Shown in pieces: positions 34,016 to 43,040 of a DNA stretch of 64,000 nt. Within the stretch, counting starts at the first letter, position 1. Each line of letters starts with the position of its first letter. Location: contig NZ_LITU01000053.1 in NCBI RefSeq assembly GCF_001280595.1, positions 291,853 through 355,852 of the forward strand, written 5' to 3'. The DNA comes from Paenibacillus xylanivorans. GTDB lineage: Bacteria; Bacillota; Bacilli; Paenibacillales; Paenibacillaceae. A program made the position numbers and the translations under genes. The notes below the pieces were generated by a model. The model worked only from the letters and a program-made list of their open reading frames with translations, did no database searches and was not told where the DNA came from.

Positions 34016-34507
34016 ATGGCAAGTAACCGGGGCAAATGTATTTCAGAACAGATTGATGACATTAAAAAACAGTTGGTTGCAAAAGGTTATAAGCTGACAC
34101 AGCAACGAGAAGTTACGGTACGTGTATTACTTGAACATGAAAAGGATCATTTTAGCGCAGAGGAAGTATTTCTACTGGTCAAGGAACAATTTCCCGAAAT
34201 TGGCTTGGCTACGGTATATCGTACACTTGAACTGCTTAGTGACCTTCAGGTCGTAGAAAAGATTAACTTTGGTGACGGTGCTGCACGCTTCGATCTGAGA
34301 AGTACGGATGGCTCACATCACCATCATCATTTGATTTGCACAGAATGCGGCACCGTGGAAGAGATTATGGAGGATGGCTTGCTTCGTCTGGAACAACAAA
34401 TCGAGCGTCAATACGGCTTTGCCGTTACAGACCATCGGCTTGATTTTCAGGGCGTATGTAAAGAGTGCAGAGCGAAGCAAGCTCTGAATGAACAAGCAGC
34501 AGGGTAA
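34016..34507 (+). CDS. fur: Ferric uptake regulator Fur
   Basis: A 163-residue Fur-family repressor closest to B. subtilis Fur among its paralogues (KQLVAKGYKLTQQRE, EVFLLVKEQFPEIGLATVYRTLELL). The winged helix is residues ~1-85. The regulatory His-rich segment SHHHHHLICTECG and the second pair CKEC form the metal and structural zinc sites. It represses iron-uptake genes when loaded with Fe(II). It has its own terminators on both sides and a Fur box upstream. Confidence 0.9.
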   Translation: MASNRGKCISEQIDDIKKQLVAKGYKLTQQREVTVRVLLEHEKDHFSAEEVFLLVKEQFPEIGLATVYRTLELLSDLQVVEKINFGDGAARFDLRSTDGSHHHHHLICTECGTVEEIMEDGLLRLEQQIERQYGFAVTDHRLDFQGVCKECRAKQALNEQAAG

Positions 34508-34564
34508 ATCCAACGGGGAGGATGCTCCCGCAACCAAAATCTGATATAATAAGTTTCAGAAGCA

Positions 34565-34595
34565 AGGGGCTTCCGTGGGCGGAAGGCCCCTTTTT
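34565..34595 (+). terminator. Terminator of fur
   Basis: AGGGGC-TTCCG (34565-34575) pairs with CGGAA-GGCCCCT (34580-34591), loop TGGG, then five Ts. Confidence 0.88.
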
Positions 34596-34632
34596 GCCGT
34601 CATGCGGACGGTGAAGGAGGAGAGATGGACGG

Positions 34633-36978
34633 ATGAAGACACTGGTTATTGCGGAAAAGCCTGACATGGGCCGAACCATTGCCGCCGTCATAGAACCAAG
34701 AGCCAAGAACAATCGCAATTATTTGGAAGGTGAGCATTACATTATCACCTGGGCGATTGGCCATCTATTGGGACTTGCTGAACCGGATGCCTATGATTCA
34801 AAGTATAAGCGCTGGAATATCGGCGATCTGCCGATCATTCCGGATCAGTTCAAGATTGTGCCCAACCCCAGAACGAAAGATCAACTGAAAATGATCGGAG
34901 AACTTGCAAAAAGAGCATCGGCCATCGTTAATGCTTGTGATGCAGGGCGAGAAGGACAGTATATTTTCGCCTTAATTCAACAGCAGTTGAAACTGCGTCA
35001 GCCTGTAAAGCGTCTCTGGATATCAGATCTGACCGCAGAGAGTATTAAACGTGGTTTTGATGGTTTGAAAGATGCTTCAGAATTTGAAAATTTGACTCAA
35101 GCTGCCCGGGCTCGTAGTGAAGCGGATTGGCTAATTGGCATGAATGCATCCAGGGCTTTTACGACTCGACATAATGCCTTGCTTTCCGTAGGCCGAGTGC
35201 AGACTCCGGTGCTGGCTTTGATCTATGATCGGGAAATTGAGATTGAAGCATTCCAGTCCCAGACCTTTTATGAAGTGGCCGCATGGTTTCGTCAGGAAGG
35301 AGTGGAGTACAGGGGATTACGTCAAGGGGACAAGCTAACCGACCCCGCCGTTGCTGAATCGATTGCTACCAGTGTGAAGGGAAAATCGGGACAGATCACC
35401 AAGTACGAAGCAAAACAGACCAAAGAGTATCCATACCGGTTGTATGATCTGACCCTTTTGCAGCGTGAAGCAAATGCGAAGTATGGATACGGGGCGAAGA
35501 AAACGTTGGATATTGCACAGGCCCTTTACGAGAAACATAAGGTGATCTCTTATCCACGGACCAATTCGAACTATGTTACGGAACAGAATATTGAAGGTAT
35601 GCATAAAACGCTGAATCTGCTCAAAAATGGATCGTACAGTGAATTGGCGCTAGGAGCAAAACCTGAACTCGTTCATAAAAATAACAAGAGTGTATGTAAC
35701 CCGTCCAGAGTTGAGGATCACCATGCGATATTGCCTACATTGAAACGACCGGGTACGTTATCCAAGGATGAACAGAATATCTATGATCTGATCGTAAGGC
35801 GTTTCTTATCCCATTTCTATCCGCCAGCAGAGTATAAACAGCATACTGTGCTAACCGAAGTTGAGAAGCACCAGTTCAAGACTTCTGTGAAAGAACTGCT
35901 CTCGCTGGGTTGGAAAGTGGTACTGGGATCTGCGGATCAGGAACAGACAAGCAAGAAAAAGACGAAGAAAAACAGCAACGAAGAAGAGGAAGCAGAGGAA
36001 TGGACGGACAAGGCATTTGCTGTTCAGCCAGAATTGCCTGTTCACTGTACAAAAAGTGAATTCAAGGAGAAGGCGACACAGCCTCCCAAAAGTTATACCG
36101 AGGGTACATTGCTGAAAGCGATGGAAAGTGCAGGGAAGCAGATCGAAAATGAAGAGTTGCGCGATGCGATGAAAGACAGTGGACTTGGTACACCAGCGAC
36201 TCGTGCGGCAACGATTGAAAGACTTAAAAACGTGGGTTACATTACGATGCAGGGTAAAAAGATGCAACTGACGTTAAAGGGTAGGACCGCCATTGAATTG
36301 ATCCGCAAGGCAGGCGTAGATTTGTTAACTTCGCCTGAGATGACGGGCCAATGGGAAAGAAGATTGTACCAAATTTCCAAAGGTGAAGCGGGCCAGGATA
36401 AGTTCATGGAGAACGTCAAGAAATTTACCATGTCCATCATTGATAAAGTACGTGTGCAGGCACCGGCACCAGCGGATGCTTTTGGGGAAGATACACGTGG
36501 GGCGCGGGGGAAAGGCAAGGGAGCCGGAGCCCAGAGAACCAGCACCAGAACTTCCGCCAAGACATCAGGTACAGGTGCGGGTACCAGTGCAGGTGCGAAG
36601 ACTACACGTCAAACGACGGGGGCTTCATCGAAAACTGGCAGTGTCGTGAACTCGACGGCACAAACACGTTCTTCAGCTCCGGGCCAACCAGGTGTTCGTG
36701 AAACGTTGGCATCCTGTCCATCGCCGGGTTGCACCGGTCAGATTATTGAAGGCAAAAAAGGTTTTGGCTGCACACGTTTCAAGGAAGGTTGCGGGTTTGT
36801 CATTTGGAAAGAGTACGTCGGCAAGAAAATCACAAGTACGATGTTGAAAGCGTTGATTGAGAAGGGCAGCACTCAGGTACTGGCTTTTAAACGGAAAGAC
36901 GGAAGTACGGTGAAGGCGCGTATTATTTTGCAAGATAAGGCAACAGGAAAACTGTCTGCCGAGAAGCAAGATGCTTAA
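34633..36978 (+). CDS. topB: DNA topoisomerase III
   Basis: A 781-residue type IA topoisomerase. The TOPRIM domain starts KTLVIAEKPDMGRTIA and contains the acidic DAGREGQYI. The active-site tyrosine is in ISYPRTNSNYV near residue 310. It ends with a zinc-finger-like domain (CPSPGC...GCTRFKEGC) joined by a Ser/Thr/Gly/Ala-rich linker (~600-690). B. subtilis TopB is about 727 residues, so the linker accounts for most of the extra length. It relaxes negative supercoils and decatenates DNA. AAGGAGGAG precedes the ATG. Confidence 0.94.
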   Translation: MKTLVIAEKPDMGRTIAAVIEPRAKNNRNYLEGEHYIITWAIGHLLGLAEPDAYDSKYKRWNIGDLPIIPDQFKIVPNPRTKDQLKMIGELAKRASAIVNACDAGREGQYIFALIQQQLKLRQPVKRLWISDLTAESIKRGFDGLKDASEFENLTQAARARSEADWLIGMNASRAFTTRHNALLSVGRVQTPVLALIYDREIEIEAFQSQTFYEVAAWFRQEGVEYRGLRQGDKLTDPAVAESIATSVKGKSGQITKYEAKQTKEYPYRLYDLTLLQREANAKYGYGAKKTLDIAQALYEKHKVISYPRTNSNYVTEQNIEGMHKTLNLLKNGSYSELALGAKPELVHKNNKSVCNPSRVEDHHAILPTLKRPGTLSKDEQNIYDLIVRRFLSHFYPPAEYKQHTVLTEVEKHQFKTSVKELLSLGWKVVLGSADQEQTSKKKTKKNSNEEEEAEEWTDKAFAVQPELPVHCTKSEFKEKATQPPKSYTEGTLLKAMESAGKQIENEELRDAMKDSGLGTPATRAATIERLKNVGYITMQGKKMQLTLKGRTAIELIRKAGVDLLTSPEMTGQWERRLYQISKGEAGQDKFMENVKKFTMSIIDKVRVQAPAPADAFGEDTRGARGKGKGAGAQRTSTRTSAKTSGTGAGTSAGAKTTRQTTGASSKTGSVVNSTAQTRSSAPGQPGVRETLASCPSPGCTGQIIEGKKGFGCTRFKEGCGFVIWKEYVGKKITSTMLKALIEKGSTQVLAFKRKDGSTVKARIILQDKATGKLSAEKQDA

Positions 36979-37060
36979 TTTTTTTTGGATTCAAAGGCCA
37001 AAAAAGATCGTGAATCCCGATCTACCAGTGCCAAATTCTATAATAATTAAATGAATAAGA

Positions 37061-37090
37061 AAAGGACCCTTATCCAAGGGTCCTTTTTTG
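37061..37090 (+). terminator. Bidirectional terminator between topB and HAD hydrolase
   Basis: AAAGGACCCTT (37061-37071) and AAGGGTCCTTT (37076-37086) with an ATCC loop, T-rich on both strands. It overlaps the stop codon of the minus-strand HAD gene. Confidence 0.88.
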
Positions 37091-37834
37091 TTGCTGCTGT
37101 TGTATATTTTCATGGATGACCTTCGGTACCTCTTCCAGGGCTGTAATGGTATACATCGATGTCTCAGGATTTGGTTGAAGCTCCACCATGTTGTATTGCC
37201 ATTCGTTTGGCTGTTTGATATATATACTATGGATACCAGCCGTCACTGCTGGCATGATGTCTGTGCGCAGTGAATTTCCAATCATCCACGTTGCACGACG
37301 CTCAAACGGGCCAGTAGAGAGAATACCTTCAAGCGCTTCAATGTTCTTATGTTGCCGAATATAGATCCGGTCATCGAAATAAGCCGAGAGCTTCATCTGG
37401 TCAATCTTCCGCTGCTGAATTACGGTTTCTCCACCTGTGTACAGGTAGAGGGCATGTCCAGCCGATTTGAGATTCTCTAATGTTTCAACCATATGAGGAT
37501 AAGGCTCAACCTCTTGGTCATATACACTCATTCCCAATTTGGTGAGGTAAGACTCCTCTTGGCGAGAGGTGGGCTTTGCGAACTTCTGGGAGAAGTAACG
37601 GTAGGTATCAATAAGGGATTGCGGGAAATGGTGACTTGCAAATCCAAGTTTGTTGACCCCGGTTACATCGATCTCCAGCTGTTTCTCCCTAATTTGTTGA
37701 ATCGTCAGGGCATGTCCGTCAAACCACTCCTGCATGTTCTCGAAGAATTCACCAAGCACCAGATTGAAATATTTATTGCAGTACACAAGTGTATCATCGA
37801 GATCAAACAAAATATGTTGTTTTATTATTTTCAT
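37070..37834 (-). CDS. HAD-superfamily hydrolase
   Basis: A 254-residue cytoplasmic phosphatase-like protein. The minus-strand ATG at 37834 follows AAGGAG; the longer frame adds only an unlikely leader. HAD motif I is FDLDDTLVY, motif II YLYTGG (Thr), motif III the Lys in IRQHKNIEALE, and motif IV IGNSLRTDIMPA where Asn replaces the first Asp of the usual GD. The substrate is unknown. The C-terminus (QQQQQKRTLG) overlaps the shared terminator. Confidence 0.82.
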   Translation of the reverse strand: MKIIKQHILFDLDDTLVYCNKYFNLVLGEFFENMQEWFDGHALTIQQIREKQLEIDVTGVNKLGFASHHFPQSLIDTYRYFSQKFAKPTSRQEESYLTKLGMSVYDQEVEPYPHMVETLENLKSAGHALYLYTGGETVIQQRKIDQMKLSAYFDDRIYIRQHKNIEALEGILSTGPFERRATWMIGNSLRTDIMPAVTAGIHSIYIKQPNEWQYNMVELQPNPETSMYTITALEEVPKVIHENIQQQQQKRTLG

Positions 37835-37877
37835 ATCTAATTCACTCCTTGCAGCCAGCAGCACAGTTGTTCATATT

Positions 37878-38798
37878 TTATATGCGAATATAAGATTCCA
37901 GGAACATGTTCAATTCAGATACGCCATCCGGTCGAATACTGTATTTCTCTTTACGATTACTGCCGAGCAAATGGGTTCGTAGCAATCCGGCGATGCGCAG
38001 CGCCATTACCTGATCTTTAACCATATCCTCGTCTTTGTCTAGTTCCTCACACATCTCAGCGAGCGACTTCGGTTCACCTGAAACGTAACGGAGCAGACGA
38101 AGTCTTTCCGGATCGGCCAGGGCATGTGTGAAACGAAGCAGACAGGTTGGTGGTTGGTCTTCATCCTCTTCCGGTGCATCCACAGGATACTGCATGATCA
38201 TCATGCCCTCATAGAAGCAGTACATATTAATGGGGCGGTTGTGAACAGTTGGAAACAGGATTACTTCATCCAGTCCAGGCATTGGTTCAACCAGAACACC
38301 CGCTGTAGCATATTCAATAAGTAATTCAGGTCCCATTTTATCCAACAGTATGCGTTTCTCTTCAGCGTCTTCCTCCAGCCAGGTACGATAATCCTCACTC
38401 ATATGCTGGCAGTAATGCTGATCCCAGAGTCGCAAAAGTGGCACATAGCTGTCCCGAATACGTGTAGATTCTTCTATTGTAAGATGGGGTAGCAGAGCAG
38501 ATACGCGTGCGAACAGCTCTGCGGCTGTCAGTCCAGCAAGCATATCCAGAAAATCAATATTCTCATTAGAAGCGTTCCGATAGGCTGCCCATGCAAACAA
38601 AACGTCAAAGTCATCAAAAGGCCAGGTGGCAGCGGGTGCGAGCGCAGCTCGAACATTGGAACTTAGTTTGCCTTCCACCTCAATGATCCATTCGGGGCCG
38701 ACATCCAGATGTTGAATCCACTTCTTTGTAACATATACCAAAAAGCTATTGAGCATTTCATATATAGGTGAAACATCGATTTTAACATGATAAGCCAT
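37878..38798 (-). CDS. ArsR-family-like winged-helix regulator with large N-terminal domain
   Basis: A 306-residue protein. The C-terminal ~90 residues are a winged helix like ArsR (FTHALADPERLRLLRYVSGEPKSLAEMCEELDKDEDMVKDQVMALRIAGLL), followed by EKYSIRPDGV. The N-terminal ~200 residues are mostly helical and of unknown function, as in large ArsR-type proteins with a sensor domain. It is divergent from an MFS transporter and could control it. GGGAGGA precedes the ATG. Confidence 0.7.
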   Translation of the reverse strand: MAYHVKIDVSPIYEMLNSFLVYVTKKWIQHLDVGPEWIIEVEGKLSSNVRAALAPAATWPFDDFDVLFAWAAYRNASNENIDFLDMLAGLTAAELFARVSALLPHLTIEESTRIRDSYVPLLRLWDQHYCQHMSEDYRTWLEEDAEEKRILLDKMGPELLIEYATAGVLVEPMPGLDEVILFPTVHNRPINMYCFYEGMMIMQYPVDAPEEDEDQPPTCLLRFTHALADPERLRLLRYVSGEPKSLAEMCEELDKDEDMVKDQVMALRIAGLLRTHLLGSNRKEKYSIRPDGVSELNMFLESYIRI

Positions 38799-38857
38799 AT
38801 GATGCAGAATCCTCCCGTCACATCTAATGTACGCAGCGACTTAAGTACTATTATGGC

Positions 38858-38886
38858 TTGTTTTGCAGGGCGTTGTCCACTATAAT
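38858..38886 (+). promoter_or_regulatory. Promoter of the MFS transporter gene
   Basis: TTGTTT (38858-38863), 17 bp, TATAAT (38881-38886). A 6-bp hairpin CCAGGG/CCCTGG (38895-38912) lies in the leader and might be an operator or RNA structure. Confidence 0.65.
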
Positions 38887-39007
38887 GTTCAAGTCCAGGG
38901 CAAAACCCCTGGCGTAGCCATGCATGATCAATAGAATAGTTATAACATGCGATGGATCGTCAGAGATGGCGATTTTTCTTTGTATGCTTGCAGGAGGAAT
39001 GATTTTC

Positions 39008-40198
39008 GTGTCATCGATAACCACCCCAAAATTGTCACATTCTACATCAAACTATCTTATTCTGATTACCGTTATTGTTGTGGCGGGTATCAGCCAGGGG
39101 CTTTTATTGCCTGTGCTATCCATATTTTTGGAGCAAAAAGGAGTCTCGCCGGGTTTAAACGGATTGAATGCAGCCGCATTGTACGTTGGCTCTTTTGCAA
39201 TGACCTTGGTAGCGGAGCGACTGCTGGGAGCAATTGGTTTCAAAAAGCTGATTATTGGCGGACTGTTATTTGTCATGATTCCCCTGATCCTGTTTCCTTA
39301 TTTTCCGGATATCAAAATTTGGTTCATTTTGCGTCTCGTCGTCGGAATTGGTGATAGTGCACTTCATTATTCTGCCCAGTTATGGGTACTTCTGGTCACC
39401 GCACCCGAAAAACGAGGACGATACATCTCTTTATATGGCATGTCCTATGGTTTAGGATTCAGTATCGGGCCGCTGGGAATCAAGCTACTCGGGTTTGGTG
39501 ATGCTGTACCATTCTGGGTATTGTTTGTTTGTATGGCCGCAGTGCTTGTCCTTGTATTAATGAAGCTTCCCGACACGAAGCCGGAGAAGGCAGAACATGG
39601 ACAATTGCCTGAACGCCGTTTCCGTCGCAGTCTGGCCTGGGCATGGTATGCGCTGTTGCCTGCGTTATTGTACGGTTATATGGAAGCCGGGATGAACAGT
39701 AATTTTCCGGTATACGGTCTGCGCATTGGATTGGATGCCAATCAAATATCGTCTTTGCTGCCATTTGTCGGAATCGGTGGTCTGTTCCTGCAATTACCCC
39801 TAGGCATGTTGAGTGACCGTTATGGTCGAAAGCAAATGTTAATGTTTGCCGGCATTACTGGAGGCATCATCTTCATGCTGGTTCCTGTGGCCGGTACACA
39901 TTTCTGGTGGACGCTGGTGCTGTTGACCATAGCCGGAGGCCTGGTTGGTTCATTTTTCTCGCTTGGCCTGGCCTATGCCGCAGATATTTTGCCAAAAGCG
40001 CTGCTGCCTGCAGCGAATGTGGTAGCCTCATTTCATTTTACAATTGGGAGCATCATTGGACCGAATCTGGGTGGGCAAGTGATCAACTGGATTTCACCCG
40101 GAAGCATGTTTATTTTGCTTGGATTCATGTATCTTCTTTTTGGTGCAGCAGGTGTATTATTTCGTCGTAAACCAATGCTCGAATCTGTGGTAAAATAG
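39008..40198 (+). CDS. MFS transporter
   Basis: A ~396-residue major facilitator with about 12 membrane helices. GTG 39008 is preferred since AGGAGG (38992-38997) is 10 bp before it; the ATG at 38999 is only 1 bp from that site. The loop 2-3 motif is weak (ERLLGAIGFKK), while the 8-9 loop LSDRYGRKQM is a typical MFS motif A. It resembles drug-efflux MFS proteins (YfkF/YttB-like), but the substrate is unknown. The divergent ArsR-like gene is a plausible regulator. Confidence 0.85.
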   Translation: MSSITTPKLSHSTSNYLILITVIVVAGISQGLLLPVLSIFLEQKGVSPGLNGLNAAALYVGSFAMTLVAERLLGAIGFKKLIIGGLLFVMIPLILFPYFPDIKIWFILRLVVGIGDSALHYSAQLWVLLVTAPEKRGRYISLYGMSYGLGFSIGPLGIKLLGFGDAVPFWVLFVCMAAVLVLVLMKLPDTKPEKAEHGQLPERRFRRSLAWAWYALLPALLYGYMEAGMNSNFPVYGLRIGLDANQISSLLPFVGIGGLFLQLPLGMLSDRYGRKQMLMFAGITGGIIFMLVPVAGTHFWWTLVLLTIAGGLVGSFFSLGLAYAADILPKALLPAANVVASFHFTIGSIIGPNLGGQVINWISPGSMFILLGFMYLLFGAAGVLFRRKPMLESVVK

Positions 40199-40281
40199 AA
40201 GCTGGTGTTCGCATGGAAATTGATGTCCATTTCCGAGTACACTAGTAGTAGGGAAAAACATGGACAAGAGGAGACATCGCG

Positions 40282-41007
40282 ATGATCAGAGTTGAGGGTT
40301 TAAGCAAATCCGTTGGAGCGGACCGGGTTCCGGTTCTGCGGGATATACAATTCGATATGCAACAGGGAGAAATGATCGGTGTAGTAGGCTCAAGTGGGAG
40401 CGGAAAAAGCATGCTGCTTAAATGCCTTGCTATGATGGAAAAATGGGACAGTGGTCGATTTACGGTGGACGGAGCCGAGATTATAAAAGAAGGTTGGTCC
40501 GGAAAACGGAAAATTAAACGGGAATGGGCATACTTGGAGCAGAATCCGCAATTGTATCCGAGACGTACAGCTTTGAAAAATGTATTGATCGGTCGGTCTG
40601 GTCAAACCCCTTTATGGAGAATGGTAACAGGCATGGTTCGTTCCGATGATTATATGGGCGCAATGGATTACCTGGAAGGGCTCGGGTTGCTGGATAAAGC
40701 ACACCAGACGGCAGAGAAGCTCAGTGGTGGAGAGAAGCAGCGTGTTGCGATTGCCAGAGCGCTTGCGCATGGTGCGAAAGTTGTATTGGCGGATGAACCT
40801 GTCATTGGGCTTGATCCTCATACAGCAGATACGGTGCTGGAAACGCTGCGCAAATTGTGCGAAGAGGAACGTGCTACCGTGATTGCAGTATTGCCAATTG
40901 AAATGGCAGAGAAACATGCAACCCGCATCTGGGGTCTAGCGGGAGGCAAGATTGCTTTTGATATACGGGGACGTCGGTTGACACAGCAAGAAAAAAATAT
41001 GATTTAA
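40282..41007 (+). CDS. ABC transporter ATP-binding protein, PhnC-like, no permease nearby
   Basis: A 241-residue ATPase. Walker A is GSSGSGKSM near 36-44, the signature is KLSGGEKQRVAIARAL, and Walker B VVLADEPVIGLDP. The overall pattern resembles PhnC/polar amino acid ATPases. The H-loop position reads VIAVLPIEMAEKHA, with Pro where His is normally found, so ATP turnover may be altered. No permease or binding-protein gene is adjacent; the next gene, 4 bp away, is a lipoprotein gene followed by a two-component system. Confidence 0.75.
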   Translation: MIRVEGLSKSVGADRVPVLRDIQFDMQQGEMIGVVGSSGSGKSMLLKCLAMMEKWDSGRFTVDGAEIIKEGWSGKRKIKREWAYLEQNPQLYPRRTALKNVLIGRSGQTPLWRMVTGMVRSDDYMGAMDYLEGLGLLDKAHQTAEKLSGGEKQRVAIARALAHGAKVVLADEPVIGLDPHTADTVLETLRKLCEEERATVIAVLPIEMAEKHATRIWGLAGGKIAFDIRGRRLTQQEKNMI

Positions 41008-41023
41008 ACTATTGAAAAGAGTG

Positions 41024-42349
41024 ATGAATTTGCTTAATTCACGGTGGGGGCGCCTGTTAGCGGGGGGAGCATTAACGATCCTGCTCGGTTCAGTCCTTAG
41101 CGGATGTACTGTCATAAGCGATCCTAAGGGCATGATGAGAAAACCATTGATGTCTACAGACAAGGAAAAATTATTAAATGTGGTCCAGCATGAGCAGCCA
41201 CCCGAAAGCAAATTGATTCGTCCAAAAGACATGAATAACACCAGTATGATTCGTGTAGAAGATCTGAATGGAGATGGTACTCGGGAAGCCATCGTTTTCT
41301 ATGAGACCCCGAATGAGAATGTGCGAATTCATGGCATGTTATTGGAGGAGCAGGGGGATTCTTGGGTAAAGAAGTTGACATTTGATGTTCCGGGCAATGA
41401 ACTGCAATCGTTCAAAGTTTTGGACATTACCAATGATGGGAATCCGGATATTATTCTAGGTGTAAGTTTACAAGAACAGAGAGCGTTAACTGCTTATTCT
41501 TATAAAGCTGGGGCACTTGAACAAGTATTGGGTGGTGTTCCATATAACCAATACATTATAGATGATGTTCAAGGGAACACCCTCGACTTAAACGGGGACA
41601 AGAAAAATGATTTCGCAATCGTATCTCTGAACAATAGCGGATTTGCATCTATTGCGTTGTATCAGTACGACGAAGGCAGCTTCAAGGAAGTTGACAGAAT
41701 GCAGACGGATTACACTGTGAAAGAGATTTATAATGCTCTCGGTGGTCAGATTGCCAAAGATAAAGTCGGTATCGTACTGGATTCGGAGCTGGATGACCGG
41801 AGTACATTCTCACAGATCATATACGTTAAAGATAACAAACTAGTGAATGCTTTTAAATCGCCTGATCAAACCTACAGAGATGACAAAATTTTAAGCGGTG
41901 ATGTCGACAATGATGGTATTATTGAGTTTGGATTAAAGGAGACGCCTAAAGGATGGGAGCATTATGTATTTGATTCCCGGATGTGGTTTTATACCTTTTA
42001 TCAATGGGATGGCAAGGATGACAAGAAATTTGTATCATTCCAATATCGGGATGATGCTGATTTATTCCACTTGAATCTGAAGCCCGAGTGGTATGGGAAG
42101 ATTACCATTGATACCAAATCGGAAAAAGAAAAATACATTCGTTTCAAAATGATTGATACCGATGAAACCGTAGGTGAAATTAAATATTTCACACTTTCCC
42201 AGTGGGAACAGGAAAAAGGAAAAGGTTGGAAGGAAATTACCCGGACGAATGATCGGGTTATTGCTTCGCGCGGTGCACAACTGGATGCCAACGATGGATT
42301 GCTTGACAATATACCGCAACTGAATAGAAAGGAAGAACTTAATGAGTAA
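41024..42349 (+). CDS. Lipoprotein with FG-GAP/EF-hand-like Ca-binding repeats
   Basis: A ~441-residue lipoprotein. The signal peptide ends with the lipobox LSGC near residue 28-31. Four Asp-rich loops resemble EF-hand/VCBS repeats: DLNGDGTREA, DITNDGNPDI, DLNGDKKNDF and DVDNDGIIEF, spaced like blades of a beta-propeller. It is anchored outside the membrane. TTG 41012 is an alternative start. It overlaps the response regulator gene by 8 bp, so it may work as an accessory sensor for the downstream kinase. Confidence 0.75.
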   Translation: MNLLNSRWGRLLAGGALTILLGSVLSGCTVISDPKGMMRKPLMSTDKEKLLNVVQHEQPPESKLIRPKDMNNTSMIRVEDLNGDGTREAIVFYETPNENVRIHGMLLEEQGDSWVKKLTFDVPGNELQSFKVLDITNDGNPDIILGVSLQEQRALTAYSYKAGALEQVLGGVPYNQYIIDDVQGNTLDLNGDKKNDFAIVSLNNSGFASIALYQYDEGSFKEVDRMQTDYTVKEIYNALGGQIAKDKVGIVLDSELDDRSTFSQIIYVKDNKLVNAFKSPDQTYRDDKILSGDVDNDGIIEFGLKETPKGWEHYVFDSRMWFYTFYQWDGKDDKKFVSFQYRDDADLFHLNLKPEWYGKITIDTKSEKEKYIRFKMIDTDETVGEIKYFTLSQWEQEKGKGWKEITRTNDRVIASRGAQLDANDGLLDNIPQLNRKEELNE

Positions 42350-43040
42350 AGTACTTATTCTTGAGGATGAAGAATCCATCCGCAGTTTTATTGTTATTAA
42401 TTTGAAGAGAAACGGGTTCGAAGTGCTCGAAGCGGGAGACGGCCACGAAGCGCTTCGTATTCTGCAAACCGTTCCAGATATTGACCTAGCTTTGCTGGAT
42501 GTTATGGTTCCTGGCATTGACGGATTTGAAGTGTGTCGTCGCATTCGTGAAACGAATGAGCGGTTGGGTATTATTTTCCTGACAGCCAAAGTGCAGGAGC
42601 AGGACAAGGTATATGCACTCTCGGTTGGAGCAGATGATCACGTAAGCAAGCCGTTCAGTCCAACCGAGTTGATTGCACGCATCCAGTCCTTGTTGCGTCG
42701 GGTGAACGTTCACCGGGAGACGGCTGCCAAGGTAACGTTCCAATCGGGACCATTTTCACTGGATTTGATCTCCAAACAATTCAAGAAGCAGAATGAATTA
42801 ATTGAGTTAACACCAACCGAATTTTCCTTGATTCAATTCTTCCTGGAAAAAGAAAACACACCGCTTAGTCGAGATGTACTGCTGGATCACGTGTGGGGCA
42901 AAGAGTATATGGGTGATCCGAAAATCGTGGACGTAAACATTCGCCGCTTGCGCCAGAAAATTGAAAACAATCCTTCCGAACCTGAATACCTGCAAACTGT
43001 ATGGGGCCACGGTTATAAATGGAAGGGCCGGGATCAATGA
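42342..43040 (+). CDS. OmpR-family response regulator
   Basis: A 232-residue regulator with an intact receiver: acidic pocket E8-D9-E10, phosphoacceptor Asp53 in LALLDVMVPG, the Thr in FLTAKV and Lys in SKPFSP. The C-terminal winged helix contains LTPTEFSLIQFFLE and VWGHGYKWKG. It overlaps both the lipoprotein gene and the kinase gene (ATGA), a clear two-component operon. Targets are unknown. Confidence 0.93.
   Translation: MSKVLILEDEESIRSFIVINLKRNGFEVLEAGDGHEALRILQTVPDIDLALLDVMVPGIDGFEVCRRIRETNERLGIIFLTAKVQEQDKVYALSVGADDHVSKPFSPTELIARIQSLLRRVNVHRETAAKVTFQSGPFSLDLISKQFKKQNELIELTPTEFSLIQFFLEKENTPLSRDVLLDHVWGKEYMGDPKIVDVNIRRLRQKIENNPSEPEYLQTVWGHGYKWKGRDQ

Noticed and set aside
34316-34332. Run of five His codons that looks like a purification tag
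   Set aside because: It is the natural metal-binding segment of Fur (SHHHHHLICTEC); B. subtilis Fur has a similar HFHHHL.
40215-40234. Hairpin GGAAAT/ATTTCC after the MFS gene as terminator
   Set aside because: Short, A/T-rich and without a T-run; not convincing.
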